Part shown: one piece after another, positions 53,992 through 64,000 of the stretch
Numbering within the stretch: position 1 is the first letter of the stretch
How the letters are laid out: each line of letters opens with the position of its first letter
Assembly: GCA_933228675.1 (NCBI GenBank)
Contig: OW121741.1
Location: 53,611,186-53,675,185 of the forward strand
Reading direction: 5' to 3'
Length of the DNA: 64,000 bases
Origin: Stomorhina lunata
Lineage: Eukaryota > Arthropoda > Insecta > Diptera > Rhiniidae
Made by a program: the position numbers and the translations under genes
The notes under the pieces: generated by a model
Told to the model about the DNA's origin: nothing
Database searches by the model: none
The model's input: only the letters and a program-made list of their open reading frames with translations

Positions 53992-54540
53992 CTAAGGTGC
54001 AATATGCCCGGACATGACATTAATAATTATGGTAGCCGGGGTGGAGTTTCGTGCCATATGTGGCTGCAGTTGGCTTTGTGGTTGTTGCTGGTGATGCTGC
54101 TGACAGGAGCAGGAGCAGCCCTGGTTATTGGCGCCGGATTTCTTGGCGGCCTTCTTCCCTCTTTTGTTCCTCTTCTTCTGAGCCTTGGAACTACCGCTTG
54201 CTTGAGTCTCACTATTTTGCACTGGGTTCCGGGTGTTACTTTGCCTTTTATGGCGGTGGAGAAGCGTGTGGTGCTCGGCACAACACTCCATGCACCTTTC
54301 ACGGCTCTTGCATTTAGACACCATGTGAGTGTGTGCCAAGCAGTTAAAGCAGTATTGAAAAAGTTTAACAGTTTCCCACCGCTCCCCCACCGGCATTCTG
54401 CGAAACTTGGGGCAAAGCCTTAATGCGTGCTCACTCTTACACAAGCGACAGTCCCTAAGGCTCTCGTCACGGGGTGGGCGCTTATCCTCAGCTGAGGATT
54501 CCTCGGGTTTACGATGAACCTCTAAACGACGGGATGCCAT
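53992..54540 (-). CDS. Extra Gag-like zinc-finger ORF downstream of pol
   Basis: 182 aa, intact. Residues ~30-100 carry the Cys/His pattern of BEL/Pao Gag: CRLCKSEHALRLC, then YCFNCLAHTHMVSKC, then CMECCAEHHTLLH. The C-terminal half is Lys-rich (KKRNKRGKKAAKK) and then Gln/His-rich. It lies between the end of integrase (54589) and the 3' LTR, 48 nt after pol. The same element already has a separate Gag zinc region (58249-59037) with a similar but not identical sequence, so this is a second nucleocapsid-like protein. Likely role (inference): RNA binding. It may have come from another BEL element or by duplication. Confidence 0.75.
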   Translation of the reverse strand: MASRRLEVHRKPEESSAEDKRPPRDESLRDCRLCKSEHALRLCPKFRRMPVGERWETVKLFQYCFNCLAHTHMVSKCKSRERCMECCAEHHTLLHRHKRQSNTRNPVQNSETQASGSSKAQKKRNKRGKKAAKKSGANNQGCSCSCQQHHQQQPQSQLQPHMARNSTPATIIINVMSGHIAP

Positions 54541-54588
54541 TATAACTGCAGAACGGAAAAGAAAAAGACGTAGAAGAGAGAAAAAAAA

Positions 54589-55179
54589 TCAGTGGGTTTC
54601 TGAATTGGGTAGGAGAACTAGCTTCACGATAGGCCTAGTAAAAACGCCTGAAGCCGTTCTCACGTCCGCAGTGCGGACTTTGCTATCTTGCCCTACACAA
54701 GTTTTCTCTATACGACCTAGCCGCCATTCATTTGGGGGTAAATTATCCTGACGGATCACAACTAAGTCGCCTACTTCAAAATCTTTTTGTGGGTATTTCC
54801 ATTTTACTCTACGATGGAGTTCCTTAAGGTATTCCTCCTTCCATCTCAAAGCAAATTGGTGGTGAAGCACCTTGAGCTTTTGCCACCTATTGGCAATACT
54901 CAAACTAAGATCAGAATGATCGGGTTCAGGGGGTGTCAAAAGTGGTGCTCCTACCAAAAAATGTCCTGGGGTTAATGGAACTAAATCTGTGGGATCGTCA
55001 CTCATTGCCGTTAAAGGTCTCGAGTTAAGACATGCTTCGATGCGGGTTAACATCGTTACAAAATCCTCAAATGTGAATTTCTGCACACCAGAAATTTTAC
55101 GTAGGTGAGTTTTTACACTCTTTACGCCGGCTTCCCATAAGCCGCCCATATGAGGAGCTCCGGGGGTATAAAATGCCAT
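54589..55179 (-). pseudogene. pol: BEL/Pao integrase C-terminal part
   Basis: 196 aa in a different frame from the RT/RNase H block, overlapping its end. YTPGAPHMGGLWEAGVKSVK carries the third catalytic residue (Glu in WEAGVKS). Then come RPLTAMSDDPTD and LTPGHFLVG, and a C-terminal domain with DLVVIRQDNLPPNEWRLGRI typical of BEL/Pao integrases. Shifted by a frame break near 55150. Confidence 0.88.
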
Positions 55180-57041
55180 TCCACTGGCTGAAAACTGTTT
55201 CGTACTAATAGTCTATTTCTCATATCGCTTAAAAACTGCTTTCGGTCAACCTCAAGTAAATTAGCTGCACCGACGAATGCGGTTCCATTATCGGAGTACA
55301 AATGTGCCGGACATCCTCGGCGTGAGAAAAAACGAGCGAAAGCCGCTAGGAACGTTTCCGTCGACATATCACCGGTTGCCTCTAAATGAATTGCTTTCGT
55401 TGCAAAACATACGAAAACCAGAACATAGCCTTTGGTGATTCGACAACCTCTACCAGCATATGATTTTATGTCGAACGGACCTGCAAAATCTAGTCCGGTG
55501 TGGGTAAACGGTCTCGACAGAGACGAACGTTCAGGGGGTAAGGCAGCCATAATTTGCTGACCGGACTGTTTTCGATATATGGTACATTCCTTGCAGTTTC
55601 GAATTACTGTACGAATCAAGTTTTTCAATTTCGGGACCCAAAACTCACTTCTCACTAGCCGGAGCATTAATGAATGTCCACCATGAGCAGAGCATTTATG
55701 AACATGTTCCACAAATAAACGGGTAAAGCGTGCAGAATACGGCAATATTTTTGGATAACATTCATCATATGTCAAACCTGGTGACCGAACTAGTCGACCA
55801 TTTATTCTGACATATCCTTTTGAGTCTATAAACGGGTTGAGTGTAAGCAAATTACTCCCCTTTGACAACGGGTTACCTTTAGAAAGTTGGTTATATTCTG
55901 GGATAAACATTCGTTGACATGTTAAAACTAAACGATCTCGAGTGAATTTCATCTCAGAATGGGTTAACTCTAAAGTGTTGTGCGAATATTTCCTGGTTTG
56001 CAAATATTCGAAACACCTGAAACAATACGATAAAACACGCATCGCATGGGGTAAATCTGAAAATCGCTCTAGTATGTCGTACGATTGTTCAATCTGCGCA
56101 GAATATGTTTGAACTTCTGGGTTTATATGATTGATATGGGGTTGTTGAGGCCAATTTTCTCGGGGTTGACGCAGCCACTTAGGACCGTGCCACCATAAAG
56201 AATTATCGGCTAGGTCTCGGGCTGAAGTTCCACGACTTGCCAAGTCCGCTGGATTGTCTTTAGAATCAACGTGAGACCAATTTTCAGTACCAACTTTCTT
56301 AAGGATCAAAGCTACTCTATTCTTGACAAAGGTTGGCCAATGACACGGGGGTTTTTTGAGCCAAGATAAAACTATAGTAGAATCAGTCCATAGATAAATA
56401 TTTTCCTTGTCAAGATTTAATTGACTACACAGGGATTCTACCATATTCGCCATCAAAGCCGCTCCGCAAAGTTCTAAACGGGGTAATGTTTCGGACTTAA
56501 CTGGAGCTACCTTTGTCTTTGATGCTAGCAAATGTGACGTTATACTATCGGATGATAAGTTTCTTACATAGAGTGCTGCACCATATGCCTTTTCAGATGC
56601 ATCGCAAAATGCATGAAGTTCAATTTCCTGATTTGGGTGAAAATTAACCCATCTGGGTATCCTAATTTTTTCAATATTCAAATAATCATCTAAAAATGTT
56701 CGCCATTGAATTAAGGTAAGGGGTTTCAAACATTCGTCCCAATCTGTCTTATCTTTCCATATCTGTTGCATTATGATTTTTGCAGCGATAATCTTCGGTG
56801 ATAGCCAACCGGCGGGATCAAATAATTTTGCAATTTCAGATAAGACAGCACGTTTAGTAACAAAATCCCGATTTGGCTGCGTAACAAGTTTAAAATAGAA
56901 GCTGTCGTGATCAGCGTTCCATCGTAAGCCAAGGGTTTTAGTCGTACTTGTAACAGAAATTCTCAAGAAGTCCTCATTAAGCAGATTCTCGCAGGGTAAA
57001 CCCTCCAGTAGACGTATATGGTTAGCCGTCCATTTTCGCAA
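55122..57041 (-). pseudogene. pol: BEL/Pao RT C-terminal part, RNase H and integrase N-terminal part
   Basis: 639 aa. RT connection region (TKTLGLRWN, FDPAGWLSP) is followed by RNase H with AFCDASEKAYGAA and LWTDSTIVLSWL, then a protein spacer. The integrase zinc domain is at ~480-510 (HVHKCSAHGGHSL...CKECTIY) and the first integrase Asp is in THTGLDFAGPF. The second is in LYSDNGTAF. The third lies in the next frame (54589-55179). Separated from the RT palm (57071) by a frameshift of ~30 nt. Confidence 0.9.
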
Positions 57042-57070
57042 AACGAAACCAGCCGATTCGATAGCATGGG

Positions 57071-58252
57071 TTAGCTCATTGCGTCTCCTAGCTCATGGCA
57101 GCCAGCTAGTACTTCGTCGACATACATTTGGGTTCTCAGAATTTCCGATGCTAAAGGATTCAGGGTTTCATTATCATTTGCAAGTTGAATTAGGGTTCGA
57201 ATCGCTAAATATGGTGCACAATTTACACCAAAAGTGACCGTATTTAACTCATAATCCTGTACGTCTTCATCGGGATTCGAGCGATATAATATTCGCTGGA
57301 ATGGGGTTTGGTCGGGACGAATTAAAATCTGGCGATACATTTTCTCGATATCTGCATTGAAGACATACCGAAAAAGTCTCCAACGCAGAATAAGAACTGT
57401 TAGATCTGCCTGTAAAACAGGCCCGGGGTGTAACAAACTATTCAAACTCACGCCGTTGGAGGAAGGGTTAGAAGCATTAAATACTACTCTTAGTTTAGTA
57501 GTGGAACTTTCGGGTTTAAACACGGCGTGATGGGGTAAATAATACGATGTCGTATTTGTATCTCGGGATTCTACTGCCTTTGTTTGTCCTAATTCGAAAT
57601 ACTTGCGTATCACACTATCATAAAGTGATTTCATATCAGGGGTTTTTAAAAGACGCGTTTCATTTCGTTTGAACTGAGACAAAGCACTATTTCGAGAATC
57701 GCCTAATGACACTTCATTTGAGATATCTCGTCGAAAAGGGAGTGAAACTACATAGCGACCATCGGCGTTTCTATAGGTTGTAGTCCGGTAAAGTTCTTCG
57801 CAATATTCTTCGGCTTCAGTCAAATCTGTTGCTTGTGGAACTTCTTCAAGTTCCCAAAAACGAGCAATTTGGTTATTCAGTTCAAGCTGATTACAGAATG
57901 ATGCAACTGAATGTAGGGGTCTACGTTGAAAAACTTCACCTGTAACTATCCAACCAAAAACTGTTCTCTGTGCGATCAAGTTGCCATTCGGATGTATTCT
58001 AACATCCGTAGTTAAAATCTTTGGAAAAACGTTTCCTCCTAACAGAATGTCCATCCGGGTACACATGACGTCGGTCATTGTAATCTCGGGGAAATTTGAG
58101 GTTACCATGTTAGCTAGAGAACACGATGGCAACTGACCGGTTATTTTCTCAACTACATACGCTTGAATTTCAAGTTTGAAATCGGGGTTGATCGGCGATC
58201 CGATCGTAAAAGCACACATTGTAGAAGATTTTTCAGCTAAGCAATCCATCAT
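57071..58252 (-). pseudogene. pol: BEL/Pao protease end and RT palm
   Basis: 393 aa. Begins with the protease to RT linker (MDILLGGNVFPKI, VFGWIVTG). RT fingers and palm: LRVVFNASNPSSNG, FNADIEKMYRQILI (first Asp), FGVNCAPYLAIRTL, and MYVDEVLAG, where the usual YVDD is YVDE. A change of the second active-site Asp would be expected to abolish or cripple polymerisation. The frame ends just after this motif. Confidence 0.88.
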
Positions 58253-59037
58253 GCCTGTGACACTATGACTAGTGTAGGAATAGCAAGCTTCCTTTGTAAC
58301 CTCTTTGAAATAAAGGTACCTTGCGATCCAGGGTCAACTAGAGCTCGAGCCGTACATTTAATGTCGTTCATCGGAACAAAACAAGTTGCTGATCCTAATA
58401 GGACAGTGGAATCGGGGTAAGAGTTCAAATGTGCAGAATATGTGTGAACATTCCGAGCCGCTTCTGAAGTTGAAGGGTTAAAATTTATCGGGGGTTGAGA
58501 TGAATTGCTAGTGGAATTCGGGTTTGAAACGGGTACTGTGTACTGGTTAGGTACATTAGTAGCAGAAGCTACTAGAGCATGGGGTGTGGTAGGTGCAAGA
58601 AATTGTCCCTGTTGCCTAAAATCCTTGTGAAGCATCGAATGATGCTTCTTTTTACACAGAGAACAAACGTGAATACTTTTACAATTTTTAAATTCGTGTG
58701 ATGTTGCCAGACAGTTCGAGCAGCATTTAAGCCTCTTGACTGTCGCGAATCTTTCATCTACACTCTGATTCATAAACGCTTGACAAAGTCTTAATGGATG
58801 TGGGCCTTGGCAGGGGTAACAGCGACTTACCGTTGGAGTTGTATTGGTATTTGTCGCAAAACTTTGTACTTTTCTCGAATCATTTTGGGGTTTTTTCGAG
58901 ACATTAAAACTTTGGCCTTTCCACTGATTTCGGGAATTAGAAGATATGTTCTGGGTTTGAACAGGGTTCGAATGCGACTGCCTAATGTCTGAAATTGATT
59001 CGAGCGTTTTATACCGAGCAGTCAAAAATTCATCCAT
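58249..59037 (-). pseudogene. gag: BEL/Pao Gag zinc region and protease N-terminal part
   Basis: 262 aa. The first residues (MDEFLTARYKTLESI) are the end of the Gag matrix/capsid region. Zinc knuckles follow at ~95-160 (CYPCQGPHPLRLC, CCSNCLATSHEFKNC, CSLCKKKHHSMLH). The protease has ALVDPGSQGTFIS, with DPGS where DSGS/DTGS is usual. Overlaps the next frame by four nt. Confidence 0.87.
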
Positions 59038-59639
59038 ATCTTTCCACTTTGAAGTTTCGGAGGAAGATTTCTTAGACTGCTCCCAAAGACTGAGAGTGTG
59101 AATGAGGGCCAGCTCTTATAGTCACCGTAAAAAATGGGGGTATCGCATGGGGGTAAATGAACTAAAGGTGACGAGCCTAGATTTTTCTCCAATAATTCAG
59201 CCTTGGCAGCGGCTTTCAATCTGCCTAAATTGGAGTTAATCAAAGAAAATTCGCGAGTATATGTACAATAGGAAGTCATATACTTGGCTTTTATTTCCAC
59301 GATTAATGGGCTCTTAAGCTTGCTAGCCTCAATCAACAGACTGTCATATATTGATCGAACAGCTTCCCATAATCTGTTAAGTTCTTTTTCATGGCTCATA
59401 AGAGAACCAATACTGTGATCATTAATAGGGATAATGGAAATATAGGCTTCGAAATCAGCCAATCGATCACAATTAAGAATTAAGGCAGATATATCCATTT
59501 TTGATCTTAAATTATAGGAAGTAATCTTGACAAAAAAACAAAGAAATTCGAGAAAAAAAAGATAAAAAGCAAGAAAAACTTCAAAATATGAGGTAACTTT
59601 GATTAAAATCAAAAAGAAATGTATAAAATCAAAGACCAA
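59022..59639 (-). pseudogene. gag: BEL/Pao Gag N-terminal part, internally deleted
   Basis: The first ~47 residues are hydrophobic leader translation; the likely start is MDISALILNCDRLADFE (~59497). The DUF1759-like Gag start includes LPPCDTPIFYGDYKSWPSF. In complete BEL Gags a long segment follows this motif before LSLWEQS-like sequence; here SWPSF runs straight into a TLSL-like segment (~59110), so a large internal part is deleted and the frame breaks. Confidence 0.82.
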
Positions 59640-61065
59640 ATCTTTCTAAAAGTGAAAAAATTTAAAATAAATTCGAAAAATGGGTAAAAAACAAGAAAAT
59701 TCAACAAATTTTCACTAGAAAAAGGTCCAAAATTTCAAAATAATGAATGAATAAATCAACAATAAAGTCAACAACAAAATCAATTAAAATCAACAATAAA
59801 AATCGAATAAATTTTTCAAAAAATTAAGAAATTGGGTAAAAATCAAATTTATTATAAATAAATTTAAATAAAGAACAGTTAAATTAGTTCAAAGTTTGAT
59901 ATACTGAAAGTAATTTTACTTATCGTTCGCTTTTTCAGAATAAATCAACGAGTAATCGGGTTAAAATTTCAATATTTATCAAATTCACGATCAAAAAATT
60001 AGTCGAACAACAAATTTCTTTCAGTGTAAATTACTTTCGCTAAAAAAAAAGTATAAAAACAAACTTTGAAATGCACTAGCACTGCAAAACTTAAACGGGT
60101 ACTCGCTTTGGGTTTGACAAATTGTTAATCTTCGAATAAAAATTAATCACAATTACTTATTGTAATAATATTCAGTAAAAAATGCACAAAATTATTTAAT
60201 TAACAATAATAAAAAATGGGTATAAATACACTTTATTACCGAATAATAACGAGTAACCGGTTTAATCGACCGAATAAAAAGTTGCAGCACTAGCGGCGTG
60301 TGTGTGCGTGTGATCAAGCAAAGCAAAACAAGTAAAAAAGAAAAAACACCAACAACCACACAGTGTATATTTCGCTTGTAAATTTAAATAAATATCACTC
60401 GCACTGATCACTGGAGATTGAGTTAAAATAACAACAAATTATTTTGTATTTTCTTTTGAATATTTTTATTTATTTAAAGGTACTGAAAACACTTAAATAA
60501 AAATATTTTTAATGCGTGTCCGTCTGTTTTTGTTTACTTTTATTTCTTATTAATTTGGGGTATTAATGTTAACAGCAGAAAACTGTTATTAACAGCGATA
60601 AAAGGAATAAAAATTAAACCAATAAAAAACACTGCAAACAAAAGAATATTTCTTTTTTAATAAAATAAAATTCGACAAGAATAAATAGCCAAAAAATATG
60701 GGTATATTTTATTTACAAAAAAAATCACAAAATAACACTCGCGTGATATGAGCGATACAAAAGCGTAAAGAAAATAAAAAAATACACTGATTGAGAGGAT
60801 TTACGTTTTGCCGACGGCAAATTGCAATTTTTATACAGGGATTGGTTTTAACTTGTTTGTTTTTTTTTTTTTTCTTTTTATTTAGCACGTACCTTTTTTA
60901 TTGTTTATTTTGGGTAGAAAAAATTCTTTAAGAAGGAATCCTGGGTTGGGATAAAAAATTAAAAAACGGGTAAATCTTTGGGGGATCTGCAAATAAAATA
61001 TATTTTCTTATAAAATATTGCACAAACAATGGGGGTTCGGATTTATCCGGCGAAGGACCAAAAAA
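59640..61065 (-). other. Leader / 5' region of the BEL/Pao element
   Basis: AT-rich, no ORF. Near its right end the minus strand reads TGGTCCTTCGCCGGA a few bases after the LTR end, a plausible primer-binding site (61042-61056) of the type found in BEL/Pao elements. Confidence 0.55.
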
Positions 61066-61342
61066 TGTTCTCCGGAATATTTTATTCAGAAAATATAAGA
61101 AATAAAAAAAAATCACAGAGTTAGGGGGTGGTTTACAAAATTTTAATTTTATATTTATTTAAATCTTTTCGGGTTAAATCGGGTAGTTTTTACGTACCGT
61201 TCGGTTTGGGTTTACAAGAGTAAATGATTTGACAATATGTAATAATAGAAAAAGAGCGGATTAATTTGCGCCAAAGGAAAACATAGAAAAGGCCACTGAA
61301 CAATAATTTGACAGGTGGCCTTTTACATTATGCGCGTAAACA
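61066..61342 (-). repeat. 5' LTR of BEL/Pao element
   Basis: 277 bp, TGTTCTCCGG...GTAAACA on the plus strand. About 99% identical to the LTR at 33137-33412 (three substitutions and an A-run indel seen). Followed by CAGTG, the same five bases that precede the 33137 LTR. Confidence 0.9.
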
Positions 61343-61380
61343 CAGTGTTTGTCATGAATTAGGACACTCTAGGACTTTTT

Positions 61381-62770
61381 TTATTTAGGACCAGCACTTA
61401 TGCTATGCATTGTGTTGGAACTAGGAAATATTTTGTGGGAAGGAGGAAAGAGGGAGTAGTGTTTATGGACATTAGATTTGAATTTTCCTTTATTGCAACT
61501 GTCAGGAAAAACTTCTGCTGGAAGTGAGTTCCACATACGTACTGTACGGCTGAAGGACGAATTTTCTCTATAGTGTGTTGTTCGGTCCACTGGACAATCA
61601 ACAAAAAATGCATGTGATCTAACGGATTGACGTGTGCTGCATAAGAATTTTCGGGTTTCGGGAACGAGGTCCCTGATATAACAGTGGTCCCTGATATAAC
61701 AGTGTTATACAACATTGCGACGGTGCTCCAGTGAGTCAATAGAGTTGGATACCCTACTGTCACCGATAAGCACTTTCGCCCTCCCCTGTACGCGGTCGAG
61801 AACCTCCAAAATAGACTTTGAAGCACCGGCCCATACATGAGAGTTGTATTCCATTTTTGGTCGGATATAGGTGGTGTAAATTTTAAGGAGATCAGTTGGA
61901 GTGAAGTATCTCTTACACCGTTTTAGAAAACCTAGGCACTTGAATGCTTCTTTCGACACTTGAAAGATGTACTTAGGCCAACGGACATCACATTTAATTC
62001 TCATGCCCAGAACATCAAGAGCATCTGATTCCTGAATATTTACACTATCCATGGATACAGATGAAGTAACATGATCTTTCGTGCGTTTATGCGTAAGCAT
62101 ACAACACTGGGTCTTGCGTGCATTAAAGTTGACTCTATTTACACGTCCCCATTTGGAAACGGTTCCGAGATCGCGATTTAATGATTCATTCATGTTTTGT
62201 CTCATAGCCACAATCTGCGGAAGATCCGGTGTATGATTAAATAAATACGAATGGCAAATGTTACTATCATCTGCAAAAGAACAGATAGGATTGGAAGTTT
62301 GACATAGAAGGTCGTTAAATAATATAAGAAATAGAGCAGGAGAAAGAACAGAGCCTTGCGGTACCCCAGAATTGATCTTGAACTCGTTTGATGAGACCCC
62401 AACTACAACAACTCTTATAGTGCGATCCCTGAGAAAGCTCGATATAAATCGAGAGAGTTTTGATAAAAGTGCACCATGCCACACTCTATCGAACGGAAAG
62501 TGCTGAACAAATCGCTATTGGTCGGTAATTTTCAGGGTTGTTAGCCTCGCCCTTTTTAGGGATTGGCGTTACATTAGCAACCTTCCAACACGTAGGAAAT
62601 TCACCGGCATGGTATAAGGTACTGAAGAAGTTTGCTAATGGACGAGCTAGCGTCGAAGAGCACTGCTTCAAAACCAGCGCTGGAATACCATCCGGCCCTG
62701 AAGACATGTTTATGTTGAGATTCGATAAAACCCTTTTAACTGCCCGAGCTCGAAAAATATCGTTGGCTTA
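61381..62770 (-). pseudogene. Non-LTR reverse transcriptase (Jockey/CR1-group style), 5'-truncated
   Basis: Frames from right to left: NMSSGPDGIPALVLKQC and ANVTPIPKKGEANNPENYRP (62486-62770). An internal deletion at ~62485 removes the middle of the fingers. Then FISSFLRDRTIRVVVVG, GVPQGSVLSPALFLILFNDL and FADDSN (61705-62484) form the palm and active site. After one more frameshift the C-terminal tail reads RTTHYRENSSFSRTVRMWNS (61381-61590) and ends with a stop at 61381. An 18-bp direct duplication (GGTCCCTGATATAACAGT, ~61670-61706) lies in the tail. Inactive copy. Confidence 0.82.
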
Positions 62771-63279
62771 GTTACACTATCGATTGCGCCCAACACTGTT
62801 TTGCTTTATTGTTGTTGTCGTGTAGCGTTTGTATTTATGTTGATTTTAAAAAATATGTGAATGTTGTTTGTGGAGTTGCCTTATGCTGGTTTATATTTTT
62901 TTTTTGTTGTTGGCGATATTTTGTTTTCTTTTTAGTTTTCTTTTGTTTTCAAGTTCAATTGAAATAATTTTGTTAATATTTAAAAGTTTAAACTTTTTTT
63001 ATGATTTTGGTTATTTTAATCCCGTTTAATATTATTATTTATAACACATCACGGACACTAAAACATTTATCTGACGGACTAAGAAACGGAAGCGATCTAA
63101 CGAGACGAAGGACAGAACACTACTCAACCCATTTAACTGCAAACAGTTTTTTTCAAATACATGCTTACGCATTCTCTGATATCAAGGACCCAAGAGGTAG
63201 AGCATGCATCTTCAAGCAACTACAATTTGTCTAAAAGATTTTTGTCGTAACTTAGTAATATCGTCAATATATTCCCCCT
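62771..63279. other. Unassigned DNA
   Basis: T-rich stretch and short ORFs without recognisable domains. A 77-aa plus frame (63001-63234) is not supported. Confidence 0.35.
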
Positions 63280-63477
63280 AGGTTCTCAATGAGGAGCAAA
63301 ATAGCAAATTCTTCAAATCATTTGGACCCCGCTTTTTAGCAGCTGGAGATTATAATGCAAAGCACACATTCTGGGGATCGCGACTCTACCCCTAAAGGTA
63401 GAGTGTTGTTTGATTCTATCTTAAAATTAGGTTTGGAAGTAACATCAAGCGGTCATCTCACTTATTGGTCTAGTGAC
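63280..63477 (+). pseudogene. Jockey-like endonuclease fragment
   Basis: FLAAGDYNAKHTFWGSRL and GRVLFDSILKLG are the core of the apurinic-type endonuclease (Asp in GDYNAKH); LTYWSSD follows. A frameshift lies between them. Interrupted at 63478 by a MITE. Confidence 0.75.
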
Positions 63478-63602
63478 CAATGTGGCCATTTTGGCATTTT
63501 TGCGGCTAGATTTAGCATTTTTATTTTTAATTTAGCTGCAAACTTTCCATTTTGCAGTTAGCATTTTTTATAGCATTTTTCAATAATATTTTTAGCATTT
63601 TT
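63478..63602 (+). mobile_element. MITE left end (hAT-type), cut by HINE copy F
   Basis: Begins CAATGTGGCCA; preceded by CTAGTGAC (63470-63477). At 49337-49347 the matching right end TGGCCACACTG is followed by CTAGTGAC (49348-49355), in the next part of the same endonuclease. So the family is a MITE with CARTGTGGCCA ends and an 8-bp target duplication. Interior rich in TTTAGCATTTTT. Confidence 0.65.
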
Positions 63603-63737
63603 ATACCCTTCACCAATAGGTGAAAGGGTATTATAAGTTTGTGATTCCGTTTGTAATTTTTTTATTAGTGATCGTAGACCCCATAAAAATTATACCGATC
63701 GACTCAGAATCGGGAGGAGAATCGATTAAGCGATGTC

Positions 63738-63769
<32 letters not shown>

Positions 63770-64000
63770 CGTCTGTCTGTTGAAATCAAGTTTCTGAAGC
63801 CCCTGGAGGGTGGACCTACATAAATTATATACCAGATTTTAGGAAATTCTCCCGCAATGAACGCTTTTAAATTTCATTAAAATCGGTTTATAAACACCGA
63901 AAATATCGAAAAAATACCAAAAATTAGACGAAAATTTTAAAATTTTTGATTGAAACACACTTTTAAATAATAAGAGAAACAAGGTACTCCTGGTGTACAT
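63601..64000 (-). mobile_element. HINE/Helentron-like element, copy F (runs off right edge)
   Basis: Starts with the 3' hairpin (ATACCCTTCACCAATAGGTG...) and the (GTCT/GTCC)n microsatellite at ~63736-63780, in minus orientation. Inserted in a T run of the MITE. Confidence 0.7.

Larger units (their letters stand above)
53508..61342 (-). mobile_element. BEL/Pao LTR retrotransposon, damaged and probably recombinant
   Basis: Minus-strand order: LTR (61066-61342), possible primer site, ~1.4 kb leader, Gag, protease, RT, RNase H, integrase, an extra zinc-finger ORF, purine tract, LTR (53508-53643). The two LTRs differ greatly: the left one is only 136 bp with a ~140-bp internal deletion and many changes, while the right one is ~99% identical to the LTR at 33137. 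Flanks do not form a target duplication (GCCAG versus CAGTG). Gag has a large internal deletion, and pol has at least two frameshifts and a changed RT active site. Confidence 0.88.

Overview
The window is AT-rich eukaryotic DNA that looks like a higher fly (Diptera, possibly Calyptratae). This is inferred from the repeat mix: Ty3/gypsy elements of mdg3-like and 17.6/297-like types, a BEL/Pao element, Jockey-like non-LTR elements, hAT, Transib and mariner transposons, and a very abundant 2.4-2.6 kb repeat that resembles the Helentron-derived HINE/DINE-1 class. I found no convincing single-copy host gene. Almost everything that can be assigned is mobile DNA, much of it nested.

Layout. 1-2947: the 5' part of a minus-strand Ty3/gypsy element (LTR, tRNA-Lys-type primer site, leader, gag). 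3740-9418: a complete LTR retrotransposon with one intact 1512-aa Gag-Pol frame, LTRs that differ by one base, and a 4-bp target duplication. 12289-23250: a tandem duplication of a ~1.8 kb unit. The first unit holds a HINE-like repeat and a complete hAT transposon (intact 649-aa transposase, 8-bp target duplication) that are missing from the second, so the window contains filled and empty sites. A second HINE-like copy sits at the junction. 23905-24800: a decayed Jockey-like fragment. 25335-32559: a complete errantivirus-like provirus (gag, pol, env), with a -1 slippery site between gag and pol and inactivating frameshifts in integrase and env.

33137-61342 is a rearranged, deeply nested block. 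It starts with the 3' end of a BEL/Pao element and ends with that family's 5' LTR. Both outer ends are flanked by the same five bases (CAGTG), which suggests one old insertion split or recombined. Inside are three HINE-like copies (C, D, E). Copy D is interrupted by an unusual 8-bp-TSD DNA transposon, and that element is itself interrupted by a Transib (RAG1-like) transposon. The Transib ends are CACAGTG and CACGGTG, its target duplication is CGACG, and its frameshifted transposase still shows the D, D, E and zinc-ligand positions of RAG1. Copy E is interrupted by a Tc1/mariner fragment. From 49264 to 53045 lie a 207-bp perfect tandem duplication, Jockey-like fragments, a C-rich minisatellite, an ORF that fuses two different non-LTR families, and a Myb/SANT-like remnant. 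53508-61342 is a damaged BEL/Pao element with an extra Gag-like zinc-finger ORF downstream of pol.

61381-63600 holds more non-LTR fragments and a hAT-type MITE. At 63601 another HINE-like copy starts and runs off the window.
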